Below are positions 8,491 through 16,164 of a stretch of 64,000 nucleotides of DNA, piece after piece. The translations under genes and the position numbers were made by a program. The notes under the pieces are model-generated. The model did no database searches. It was not told where the DNA came from and worked only from the letters and a program-made list of their open reading frames with translations. Numbering within the stretch: position 1 is the stretch's first letter; each line of letters starts with the position of its first letter. The stretch spans positions 1 to 64,000 of the forward strand of contig CAZXAR010000001.1 in the NCBI GenBank assembly GCA_964638135.1. The letters run 5' to 3'. This DNA is from 2-02-FULL-66-14 sp964638135 (GTDB lineage: Bacteria > Pseudomonadota > Gammaproteobacteria > Burkholderiales > SG8-39).

Positions 8491-8496
8491 TATAAT
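8491..8496 (+). promoter_or_regulatory. -10 box of the tRNA-Arg gene
   Basis: A perfect TATAAT lies 11 bases before the mature tRNA 5' end. It is followed by a C-rich stretch where transcription would start. No convincing -35 was found at 17 bases. Confidence 0.6.
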
Positions 8497-8507
8497 GCGC
8501 CCCCTTC

Positions 8508-8585
8508 GCGCCCGTAGCTCAGCCCGGATAGAGCACTTGGCTACGAACCAAGGGGTCGTGGGTTCAAATCCTGCCGGGCGCGCCA
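8508..8585 (+). tRNA. tRNA-Arg (anticodon ACG)
   Basis: A full cloverleaf can be drawn. The acceptor stem GCGCCCG pairs with CGGGCGC at 8575-8581. The anticodon stem CTTGG/CCAAG encloses the loop CTACGAA with anticodon ACG. The T arm holds TTCAAAT. The discriminator base is G and CCA is encoded at 8583-8585. ACG would be edited to ICG to read CGN arginine codons. Confidence 0.96.
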
Positions 8586-8648
8586 TCTTCCCCGAGGGCG
8601 GGGGTAGTCTTCGGATTGATCACCGCGCAAGGCGGCTTTGACCGACGG

Positions 8649-8670
8649 CGGGCGCTTGCGCGCCCGTTTT
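8649..8670 (+). terminator. Intrinsic terminator after tRNA-Arg
   Basis: A 7-bp stem CGGGCGC / GCGCCCG with loop TTGC is followed by TTTT. It ends at the stop codon of the convergent PKD-like gene. Confidence 0.6.
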
Positions 8671-9088
8671 ACTTGGCTGCCGGCTTCGCGGAGGACTTCG
8701 GGTCGCCGACCTGGATCACGGCGGTGGAGCTGCCCTTGCATTCCTTGTTCGTCGTGATCACGCGCCCCTGCGCGCGGACCGTATACCGGCCGTCCTTCTT
8801 GTACGTATGCTCCATGGTCACGGGGAGCTTGCCGTCGTCGCCGTTGATCTTGAACTGGCGGTCGCTGCCGTCGCCGAAGCTCACCACCAGGCCGCAACCG
8901 GCGCCGCCCTCCTTCTTGGCGGTGACCGTAATCGGGATCGCCTGGCCCGCCTTGGCGGTCTTCGGCGCCCGGATTTCGCCAATTTCGGGGCGATGGCCGA
9001 CCTGGAAGGTAACGCCAGAGGCCGGCAGAGATGCCACCACGGCGATGATGCTTGCCGCCCCGGCGGCGAACGATCGGACGATTCCCAT
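8669..9088 (-). CDS. Small exported PKD-like protein
   Basis: A 139-residue protein of unknown function with a signal peptide (MGIVRSFAAGAASIIAVVAS). The mature part has a PKD-type beta-sandwich pattern: ITVTAKKEGG, then a Cys, VVSFGDGSDRQF and MEHTYKKDGRYTVRAQG, where the GDG and the YTV strand mimic PKD repeats. A second Cys in NKECKGSS could form a disulfide. The ATG at 9088 has AGGAGA upstream. A TATACT motif at 9121-9126 on this strand may be its -10 box. Probably periplasmic or surface. Confidence 0.72.
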   Translation of the reverse strand: MGIVRSFAAGAASIIAVVASLPASGVTFQVGHRPEIGEIRAPKTAKAGQAIPITVTAKKEGGAGCGLVVSFGDGSDRQFKINGDDGKLPVTMEHTYKKDGRYTVRAQGRVITTNKECKGSSTAVIQVGDPKSSAKPAAK

Positions 9089-9168
9089 GCTGATCTCCTG
9101 GGAGAGGTGAAACGAACCGAAGTATATCCGCCCTCGCGGCCGAGGCCGCGCGGGGGCGAAGTACCGCG

Positions 9169-9564
9169 CTATCGCTTGCGTTTGCGCTCGAGGATGAGGT
9201 TCGCTTCCCGAAACGCCTTGGCGTAGAGATCGGGGTAGTTGGCGCGCAGGACATGCCAATCGCTCGCCTTGATGCGGTCGAGCTCGCGGTTCGCCACGAT
9301 CTCGCTTCGCTCCAGCGCAAGCGAGCTGAGCTGGTCCTTGACGATGTCCTCGACTCGCTGGTCGCGTGCGCGCGCGAGCCGCCGCAGCGAGGGCACCTTG
9401 GCGTGCGCGATGGCCTGGAGATGATGCGGCACTTCCACTTCGGCAAGCTCCACCGTCTCGCGGATGCTGCGCGAGGTCGAGATCTCGATCGAAATCTTGC
9501 GGCAGGCGTCTTCGAGTTTCGCAATGTCCTCGGCGAGCGAGGAGGAATTCGCTTCGGCGTTCAC
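9169..9564 (-). CDS. Hypothetical alpha-helical protein
   Basis: An unrecognised protein of 131 residues from a GTG at 9564 that has AAGGA ten bases upstream. A TTG at 9603 would add 13 residues but lacks a ribosome site. The sequence is rich in Glu, Arg and Ala with no signal peptide or membrane helix. It is likely mostly helical and cytoplasmic (for example LAEDIAKLEDACRKISIEI and RDQRVEDIVKDQL). The C-terminus is strongly basic (ILERKRKR). The 80 bases to the next gene contain a 7-bp palindrome (9135-9150). Confidence 0.55.
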   Translation of the reverse strand: MNAEANSSSLAEDIAKLEDACRKISIEISTSRSIRETVELAEVEVPHHLQAIAHAKVPSLRRLARARDQRVEDIVKDQLSSLALERSEIVANRELDRIKASDWHVLRANYPDLYAKAFREANLILERKRKR

Positions 9565-9660
9565 GGTGTGCGCGTCCTTCAGGGATGTTTCAGTATAGCG
9601 CAATGATTCGGCGGGAAACGGTCCGCGACATCCGCGGCGCGGCTTCCGGAGCGGCGCGGC

Positions 9661-10494
9661 TCAATCGCGCTGCCGAATCGTGAGGCTCTGCGTGGCCCGC
9701 CCGATGAGGCCGAGCTGGTCGAAGATGCGCGACTCGGCAAGGCCGTTCCCGCCCGGCCCGAGGAACGTGCGTGCATCGATGCAGATCCATTCGCCCTGCG
9801 GCTTGCGCAGCAGGTTCACGGTGAGATCGGAGTTGACGAATACATAGCGGCTGAAGTCGAGCATCGCGCTGATGCCGTTACCCGAGTCGGCGGCCACTGC
9901 CACGCGCTGAACCGGGCTCGGTTCCTCCCCTTCGAGCAGCGGATAACGCATGCGGAACCAGACCGCCGAGGGGCCGCGGAAGAAAACGCCTTGCGCGACC
10001 CGGCTGTCGATCAGTTCCGCATACCCGATCCTCTCCTTGGAGAAAGGGAACCGGGCGGCAGGCGATTCCTCGACCGGGCGCGGCGCCACCGGCCACTCGA
10101 GTCCGGGAAATACCGGGGCGAGTTGCAGCTCGGACTCGCGCTGCGCGACCGCGGTGAAACGCGCCACCTCCTTGTCGGCGGCATGGAGCCGTGCGGAGAA
10201 ATGGGCCACATTGCGCCCCGCGTACTCGGTCTGCACCTCGACCGCAAGCTCGGCGATCGGAATCGGGCGCAGCAGGTTGGCGGTGATCCGCGCGATATGG
10301 GCGAGTTCGAGCGCCGCCGCGGCGCGCTCGATCTCGCGCGCGACGAGCGCGATCGAGGGCCCGGCGTGCTGGTGATCAGGGTGCCAGGGGCCGCGCGTAA
10401 GCTCAGTGGAGCCGTAGCGACCGTTCGCCAGCGCGATGAAAGCGCTTTTCGGGGCGTGATGTGGTTCGCGCTGGTCAGCCAATTGTTGTGTCAT
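9661..10494 (-). CDS. Acyl-CoA thioesterase-like protein (double hotdog fold)
   Basis: A 277-residue protein resembling the thioesterase-like superfamily (TesB-type double hotdog). The N-terminal hotdog includes GRYGSTELTRGPWHPDHQHA near residues 28-47 and IARITANLLRPIPIAELAVE. The C-terminal hotdog ends with WICIDARTFLGPGGNGLAES, a pattern typical of these proteins. It probably cleaves acyl-CoA esters in the cytoplasm; the substrate is unknown. The ATG at 10494 fits homologue starts. It diverges from the metallo-beta-lactamase gene. Confidence 0.82.
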   Translation of the reverse strand: MTQQLADQREPHHAPKSAFIALANGRYGSTELTRGPWHPDHQHAGPSIALVAREIERAAAALELAHIARITANLLRPIPIAELAVEVQTEYAGRNVAHFSARLHAADKEVARFTAVAQRESELQLAPVFPGLEWPVAPRPVEESPAARFPFSKERIGYAELIDSRVAQGVFFRGPSAVWFRMRYPLLEGEEPSPVQRVAVAADSGNGISAMLDFSRYVFVNSDLTVNLLRKPQGEWICIDARTFLGPGGNGLAESRIFDQLGLIGRATQSLTIRQRD

Positions 10495-10565
10495 GGAAGT
10501 CGCCTTCGGCGCGATCTTAACGTAGAGAACGGAGCCCGACGAAAGAGCCCGCGCTTCGGTTCCTC

Positions 10566-10571
10566 TAGAAT
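10566..10571 (+). promoter_or_regulatory. Putative -10 box just before the MBL-fold gene
   Basis: TAGAAT ends 6 bases before the GTG at 10578, with no Shine-Dalgarno motif between. If used, the mRNA would be leaderless or nearly so. Confidence 0.4.
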
Positions 10572-10577
10572 CGGCGT

Positions 10578-11651
10578 GTGGACAGCTATTTGGGCGGTGC
10601 AGTGCGCCGCGGCCTGTTTGCGCTCGGCCGCTCGGTACCGGAGGTCGATCGCCTGTCGGTGCGGGTGGTGACCGACTCCTACCATCACGCCTTCGAGCCC
10701 AGCCGCGACCTCGGTGGCGTGGCGATCGAGCGGTTTTCGTTTCCGTTCTCCCCAAAACCCCCGCGCAGGACGCTGCAGAACGAGTGGGGACTTTCGCTGC
10801 ACGTGGAATCACGACGCGGCGCCGAGTCGCGCCAGGTGCTGGTCGACTTCGGCTACACCGCGGAAACGCTCAACAACAACCTCAGGCTGCTCGGGGTCGA
10901 CCCGGCGAAGCTCGACGCGCTCGTCCTCAGTCACGGTCACTACGACCACTTCGGCGGCATGTCCGGATTTCTCGCCAGGCACCAGGCCAGGATCAGGCGC
11001 GGCATGCCGTTCTTTCTCGGCGGCGAGGAGTGCTTCTGTTTCCGCGAGGCGCGCATCGGCAATGCGGTCGGGAGTTTCGGCGTTCTCGACCGGCACGCGA
11101 TCGCCGCAGCGAAACTCAAGGTGGTGACTGCCGAACGGCCCGTGATCATCGCGGGGCACGGCTTCAGCACCGGCTGGATCCCGCTCACCTCGTTCGAAAA
11201 AGTGCTCTCGCCGACGCGCATGACCGTCGGCATGAAGGGCGGTCTCGGGGCGCAGCGCAGCAAGCTGCCCAAGGAAAAACAGGCTGCGACCGTGCTTCCG
11301 GACGATTTCCAGCACGAACACGCCACCTGCTACAACGTGAAGGGCAGGGGGCTCGTGGTCATGACCTCCTGCGGCCACCGCGGCGTAGTGAACTCGGCCA
11401 AGGCGGCGATCGCGGTTTCGGGCGTGAAGCGGATCCACGCGGTGATCGGCGGCTTTCACCTTGCGCCGCATCCGCCGGAATATATAGCCGAGACCGTGAA
11501 GGCGTTGCAGGCGCTCGAGCCTGATTTCGTGATTCCGATGCACTGCACCGGAGAAAAGTTCGTCGAGATCGTCCAGCAGGAAATGCCGGGCAAATTCATC
11601 CGGTCTTCCACCGGCACGCGCTTTGCATTCGGCGCTGCAGCAACGCCTTGA
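10578..11651 (+). CDS. MBL-fold metallohydrolase, DHPPP-synthase-like
   Basis: A 357-residue metallo-beta-lactamase-fold protein. It carries the metal motif LSHGHYDHFGG near residues 117-127, a second His in TSCGHRGVVN and a third in GGFHLAPHPP. The layout resembles the family annotated as dihydropterin-linked aminobenzene phosphate synthase (MJ0301-like, methanopterin type), here in a bacterium where that role is doubtful. The N-terminus RRGLFALGRSV is not a clear signal peptide. GTG at 10578 is the best start. Enzyme class is secure; substrate is unknown. Confidence 0.85.
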   Translation: MDSYLGGAVRRGLFALGRSVPEVDRLSVRVVTDSYHHAFEPSRDLGGVAIERFSFPFSPKPPRRTLQNEWGLSLHVESRRGAESRQVLVDFGYTAETLNNNLRLLGVDPAKLDALVLSHGHYDHFGGMSGFLARHQARIRRGMPFFLGGEECFCFREARIGNAVGSFGVLDRHAIAAAKLKVVTAERPVIIAGHGFSTGWIPLTSFEKVLSPTRMTVGMKGGLGAQRSKLPKEKQAATVLPDDFQHEHATCYNVKGRGLVVMTSCGHRGVVNSAKAAIAVSGVKRIHAVIGGFHLAPHPPEYIAETVKALQALEPDFVIPMHCTGEKFVEIVQQEMPGKFIRSSTGTRFAFGAAATP

Positions 11652-11751
11652 CTCGCGCTCGCGCCATGCGAGTCGTGCAAAAAGTCACGCGCGCAGGACC
11701 CGGCGTAGAGTATCGTTTGCGGTAAGCGGACTGGGAATGGAAGGGATGAAA

Positions 11752-13140
11752 ATGCGAAACGACCCGAAAGCCGGTTTCAAGCAGCTTGCGTATCTCGCAG
11801 GCGTCGTGCTGGCAGTGGCGGCAAGTCCTTCCGCCGCGCAGGTCAGGACAATTTCGGGCCCCGGGGCGGGCAATCCGCCGTGCGAGGTCGCTGCGCCCGA
11901 TCAGGCTGCCGCGTTTCCTTGCGGGGTGATCCTGTTTTCCCCGGATGGCAGCGATTCGACGCAGGTGCTTTCCGCGATCGCGCGAGGCGCGGGAGCGCAG
12001 GTGCGCTTCGAGTACAGGGCGGTTGCCGGGGTGGCGGCCACGGTACCGAACCGCTCGGTGTTGCGCGCCCTGGCCTCGTCGAGCGCGCGGCTTATTCCCG
12101 ATAGGCGGGTGACCGCGATTGCAAAGCCGGGAGGCGGCGGGAGCGGATCGTCCCCCCAGGTCACCCCCAAAGGTGTCGAGCGGATCGGCGGTCCGCATTT
12201 CAGCGCGAGGGGTAGTGGAGTCGGGGTGGCGATTGTCGATACCGGCCTTGACTTCGACCACCCGGATCTGGCCGGCGCGATTGCCACCCGATGCCACGAT
12301 TCGTTCGGCGGCAATTGCCGCGATGGCGACGGCCATGGCACGCATGTGGGCGGGATCGTCGGTGCCCGCGACAACGACAAGGATGTGGTCGGCGTCGCGC
12401 CGGAGAGCACCTTGTACGCGGTGAGGGTGCTGGATAACACTGGAAGCGGAAGCGACGCAACAGTGCAGGCAGGACTGGACTGGATCTGGGTCGAGAACGG
12501 CGGCGAGAATGCCGGCGCGTCGCTCAAGATCGCGGTCGCCAACATGAGCCTGGGCCGCGACGGCGATAAAGACGACAATCCGGCGCTTCGCACCACTGTG
12601 CAGAGGCTCAATAGTCAAGGCGTCACGATCGTGGTCGCCGCAGGAAACAGCGCCAGCAAGGAAATCAGCCAGCAGGTGCCGGCGGCCTATCCGGAAGTCA
12701 TGGCGATCGCCAGCACCACGGCGACCACAGGCAGCAACGCTTGTAAGCGGTTGAACAATCCGATCGCTGCCGATACGGCCTCCTACTTCACGACCGACGG
12801 TGCCGGTGTCGCGGTCTCAGCGCCAGGCGAAGACCGGGAAGACGTCAACCGCGGCTGCTTTATTGGTTCGGTCGGCATCCTCTCGCTCAAGGCGGGCGGT
12901 GGGACGACGCGCCTGAGCGGCACCAGCATGGCTGCGCCCCATGTCGCGGGCGTTGCTGCACTGTTGGTGGGCGAAGGTACAGCTGACCCTTGCGTCGTAA
13001 GAAAGCGAATTCAGATCAGCGCAGTGCTCCGGGGCGCGGCACCGTATCATTCGCCGACCAGCGGCTACACCTTTGATGGAGTCACCGAGGGAATCGTATC
13101 GATCCCGGGAGCCCTCGGAAGCGGCGCGACCTGCCCCTGA
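11752..13140 (+). CDS. Secreted S8-family serine protease (subtilase)
   Basis: A 462-residue subtilisin-like peptidase. A signal peptide (FKQLAYLAGVVLAVAASPSA) is followed by a region like the I9 propeptide (VLSAIARGAGAQVRFEYR onward to about residue 120), then the catalytic domain. The triad is Asp in VAIVDTGLDFDHPDL, His in GHGTHVGGIVGA and Ser in GTSMAAPHVAGVAALL; the oxyanion Asn is in VAAGNSAS. Extra cysteines suggest disulfides. In-frame ATGs at 11737 and 11746 are alternatives; 11752 has GAAGGG at good distance and the shortest n-region. Probably released to the periplasm or outside. Confidence 0.92.
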   Translation: MRNDPKAGFKQLAYLAGVVLAVAASPSAAQVRTISGPGAGNPPCEVAAPDQAAAFPCGVILFSPDGSDSTQVLSAIARGAGAQVRFEYRAVAGVAATVPNRSVLRALASSSARLIPDRRVTAIAKPGGGGSGSSPQVTPKGVERIGGPHFSARGSGVGVAIVDTGLDFDHPDLAGAIATRCHDSFGGNCRDGDGHGTHVGGIVGARDNDKDVVGVAPESTLYAVRVLDNTGSGSDATVQAGLDWIWVENGGENAGASLKIAVANMSLGRDGDKDDNPALRTTVQRLNSQGVTIVVAAGNSASKEISQQVPAAYPEVMAIASTTATTGSNACKRLNNPIAADTASYFTTDGAGVAVSAPGEDREDVNRGCFIGSVGILSLKAGGGTTRLSGTSMAAPHVAGVAALLVGEGTADPCVVRKRIQISAVLRGAAPYHSPTSGYTFDGVTEGIVSIPGALGSGATCP

Positions 13141-13161
13141 GGGAACGCTCGACAGCCGGGT

Positions 13162-13232
13162 TCAGAAGCCTGGCGTGGCCTGCGGCACGTAGATCGACAC
13201 TTTCCTGCTGAGGCCGCGCAGCTCGAATTCCC
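13162..13232 (-). CDS. C-terminal fragment of an unidentified gene, cut by the assembly gap
   Basis: An open frame entering from the gap and ending with TGA at 13162-13164. It encodes 22 residues rich in beta-type residues (FELRGLSRKVSIYVPQATPG). Its origin cannot be told. The 5' part would lie in or across the run of N. Confidence 0.35.
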
Positions 13233-13332
13233 NNNNNNNNNNNNNNNNNNNNNNNNNNNNNNNNNNNNNNNNNNNNNNNNNNNNNNNNNNNNNNNNNNNN
13301 NNNNNNNNNNNNNNNNNNNNNNNNNNNNNNNN
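13233..13332. other. Assembly gap of 100 N
   Basis: Exactly 100 undetermined bases. This is the conventional filler for a scaffold gap, so the real distance is unknown. Gene order across this point rests on scaffolding. Confidence 0.99.
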
Positions 13333-13359
13333 CCGTTCCGTCGGCCCCGCACAAGAATA

Positions 13360-14328
13360 TCAGTCCACCTTGGCGCCGGAAATCTTCACCACCTTCGCCC
13401 ATTTCACGATTTCCTCGCGCAGGAACTTGTCGAACTGCTCGAGTGTCATGCCCATCGGCATCGCGCCCTGTTTCGTCCACGCGTCCCTCACGTCCGGTGC
13501 GCTGATGATCTTGTTTACCTCGACGTTGAGCCGCTCGAGCACCGCCCGCGGCGTGCCGGTGGGGGCCATCAGGCCGAGCCAGATTCCGGCTTCGTAGCCC
13601 GGAACGCCGGCCTCCGCGACCGTGGGAACGTCGGGCAGCACCGAGGAGCGCGTCTTGCCGGTCGTGCCCAGCGCCTTCAATTTTCCCGCGCGCACGTTGG
13701 GCGCCATGGTGGTGATCGCGTCGATCATCATCTGCACCTGCCCGCCCAGGATGCCCGTGCGCGCGCCGTCGCTTCCCTTGTACGGCACGTGCACGATATC
13801 CACGCCTGCGAGCGCCTTGAAGAGCTCGCCCGCCATATGGTACGGCGTGCCCGGACCCGAGGACGCATAGTTGAGGACTTTCGGCTGCGCTTTGGCGAGC
13901 GCGATGAATTCCTTGAGCGTATTGGCCGGCACCGTCGGGTGCACCACCATCAGCAGATCGGAGTAGTTCACTCCGGTGATCGGCGCGAAGTCGCGCATCA
14001 GGTCGAAGGGTTTCTTCGGAATCAGGGTCTCGTTGACCGTGTGCGTGTTCGACATCATGAGCAGGGTGTAGCCGTCGGGAGCGGATTTCGCCACCGCGTC
14101 GGTGCCGATGATCGAGCCCCCGCCGGGCCGGTCCTCGACCACGAACGGTTGGCCGAGCACATCCTGCAGCTTGGCCCCGATGAAGCGGGCGTAGATGTCG
14201 GCAGGACCTCCGGCGCCGTAGGGCACGATGATCTTCACTGCGCGCGCCGGGTAGGTTTGCGCATGCGCCGCCACCGCGGCGAGCAATTGGAGCAGTACTG
14301 CGGCCAGTACCGCCAGCCGATGCGACAT
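13360..14328 (-). CDS. Bug-family (TctC) tripartite tricarboxylate transporter binding protein
   Basis: A 322-residue periplasmic solute-binding protein with signal peptide (VLAAVLLQLLAAVAAHAQ). Family marks include YPARAVKIIVPYGAGGPADI near residues 26-45, VVEDRPGGGSIIGTDAVAKS near 63-82, NYASSGPGTPYHMAGELF and HVPYKGSDGA. Such proteins bind carboxylates or related small molecules. The membrane partners TctA and TctB are not in the window, which is common for the expanded Bug family of Burkholderiales. The neighbouring dehydratase and acyl-CoA ligase may belong to the same catabolic theme (inference). Confidence 0.93.
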   Translation of the reverse strand: MSHRLAVLAAVLLQLLAAVAAHAQTYPARAVKIIVPYGAGGPADIYARFIGAKLQDVLGQPFVVEDRPGGGSIIGTDAVAKSAPDGYTLLMMSNTHTVNETLIPKKPFDLMRDFAPITGVNYSDLLMVVHPTVPANTLKEFIALAKAQPKVLNYASSGPGTPYHMAGELFKALAGVDIVHVPYKGSDGARTGILGGQVQMMIDAITTMAPNVRAGKLKALGTTGKTRSSVLPDVPTVAEAGVPGYEAGIWLGLMAPTGTPRAVLERLNVEVNKIISAPDVRDAWTKQGAMPMGMTLEQFDKFLREEIVKWAKVVKISGAKVD

Positions 14329-14460
14329 GGGTTCCTCCCTTGGGTGAGGCGAAAGTGCGTGCGGATTCTACGCGGTTCGGCCGCCGCCGGGCGGGCACAA
14401 GCTGGCACAATCGCGCCTGTGCCGCAATCGCTGCGCGCCAAACGCCGTACGATTCGTTCC

Positions 14461-16164
14461 ATGCGGGCGGTCCCCGTGCGGAAGCTGCCGTCGCGCGTCA
14501 CGGTGGTCGGCCTGGATCGCGCCCCGCACCGCGCGTTTCTGCGCGCGCTCGGCATTTCGGACGCCGACTTCGAAAAGCCGTTCGTAGGCGTTGTCTCCAC
14601 TGACGGCCGTGTAACGCCGTGCAATGCGCTGCTTGGCGACCTGGCGCGGCAGGCTTGCGTCGCGGTGCGCGAAAGCGGAGGCGTTCCGTTCGACTTCGCG
14701 TCGATCTCGGTGGCCGACTCGATGTCGATGAACCACGGCGGAATGCGGTTTTCGCTGGTGTCGCGCGAGCTGATCGCCGATGGCGTGGAGGCCGTGGTGC
14801 GCGGCCACGCCTACGACGCGCTGGTCGCCTTTGCCGGCTGCGACAAGACGCTCCCCGGGATGATGATGGCGATGACGCGCCTGAACCTTCCTGGCGTGTT
14901 TGTATATGGCGGGGCGGCGCTCCCGGGGCGCTGGCAGGGTCGGGACGTGACGGTGCTCGACACCTACGAGGCGGTGGGCGGCGTTTATGCCGGCCAGGTG
15001 AGCCGCCAGGAACTGGATGAGCTCGAGCACGTCTGCCTGCCTACGCTGGGATCCTGTCCGGGACAATTCACCGCCAATACGATGGCGATGGTCTCGGAAA
15101 CGCTGGGCCTTGCCCTGCCGGGCTCGGCGACCATGCCGGCGGTTGCGCCCGAACGCGCGGCGCAGGCGCGCGAGTCGGGGCGCGTCGTGATGGATCTGCT
15201 GGCTCGGGGCGGACCGCTGCCGCGCGAACTGGTGACTCGCAAGAGCATCGAGAACGCGTGTGCCGCGGTCGCGGCGACCGGCGGGTCGACCAATGCCGGG
15301 CTGCATATCCCCGCCATCGCGCACGAGGCGGGAATCCGCTTCGACCTCGACGATTTTGCGCGCGTCGCCAAGCGCACGCCGTTGATCGCCGACATGAAGC
15401 CGGGCGGCCGCTTTCTCGCCAAGGATCTGCACGAAATCGGCGGCGTGTACGCGGTGCTGAAAGAGTTGTTGCGGCGCGGTGTCTTGCACGGCGATTGCCT
15501 GACGTTGCTCGGCACGACGCTCGCGCAGGAGCTCGCCGATCATCCGGGCGCGGACGGGGAGGTCGTACGCAAAGAGCCGATCTTGCGCAGCGGCGGCATC
15601 GCAGTGCTCAAGGGGAGCCTCGCGCCCGAGGGCGCCCTGATCAAGATCGCGGGACTCCGGTCGCTGCGTTTCGAAGGTCCGGCGCGCGTGTTCGATTCGG
15701 AAGAAGCGTGCGCGGATATCGTGCGGCGGCGCGCGTACCGCGCGGGCGAGGTGCTCGTCATTCGCCACGAGGGACCCAAGGGCGGGCCGGGCATGCGGGA
15801 AATGCTGGGAATCACGGCGCTTCTGTATGGCCAGGGCATGGGCGAGAAAGTCGCGCTGGTCACCGATGGCCGGTTCTCGGGGGCGACGCGCGGCATGATG
15901 GTCGGCTATGTCTGCCCCGAAGCGGCTGCCGGCGGGCCGATCGCGATGGTGAAAAGCGGGGACCCGATCGCGATCGACGCGGCGCGCGGGACCATCACGC
16001 TCGGGGTTGAGGCGGCGGAGCTTGCGCGGAGACGAAAAGCCTGGCGGCTGCCGCGACGGCCGGCGCTTTCCGGAGCGCTGCAGAAATACGCGGCCCTGGT
16101 CGGCTCGGCGTTCTCCGGTGCGGTGACGCATCGCGGCGCCGGTTCGCGGCGCAGCGCCCGCTAG
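14461..16164 (+). CDS. ilvD: Dihydroxy-acid dehydratase, short form
   Basis: A 567-residue iron-sulfur dehydratase of branched-chain amino acid synthesis, converting 2,3-dihydroxy-isovalerate or -methylvalerate to the 2-oxo acid. The cluster cysteines are in TPCNALL, GCDKTLPGMMMA and LGSCPGQFTANTMAM; the catalytic serine is in TDGRFSGATRG; GPKGGPGMREM is intact. The length fits the short DHAD subgroup. A longer open frame begins upstream at 13789, but homology starts near the ATG at 14461. A TACGAT lies 7 bases before the ATG. Because it stands away from other ilv genes and next to TctC and a CoA ligase, a related hydroxy-acid substrate is possible. Its last 4 bases overlap the ligase stop. 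Confidence 0.88.
   Translation: MRAVPVRKLPSRVTVVGLDRAPHRAFLRALGISDADFEKPFVGVVSTDGRVTPCNALLGDLARQACVAVRESGGVPFDFASISVADSMSMNHGGMRFSLVSRELIADGVEAVVRGHAYDALVAFAGCDKTLPGMMMAMTRLNLPGVFVYGGAALPGRWQGRDVTVLDTYEAVGGVYAGQVSRQELDELEHVCLPTLGSCPGQFTANTMAMVSETLGLALPGSATMPAVAPERAAQARESGRVVMDLLARGGPLPRELVTRKSIENACAAVAATGGSTNAGLHIPAIAHEAGIRFDLDDFARVAKRTPLIADMKPGGRFLAKDLHEIGGVYAVLKELLRRGVLHGDCLTLLGTTLAQELADHPGADGEVVRKEPILRSGGIAVLKGSLAPEGALIKIAGLRSLRFEGPARVFDSEEACADIVRRRAYRAGEVLVIRHEGPKGGPGMREMLGITALLYGQGMGEKVALVTDGRFSGATRGMMVGYVCPEAAAGGPIAMVKSGDPIAIDAARGTITLGVEAAELARRRKAWRLPRRPALSGALQKYAALVGSAFSGAVTHRGAGSRRSAR

Noticed and set aside
13789..14460. 224-codon upstream extension of ilvD
   Set aside because: It is antisense to the TctC gene and shows no DHAD similarity; the family start is at 14461.
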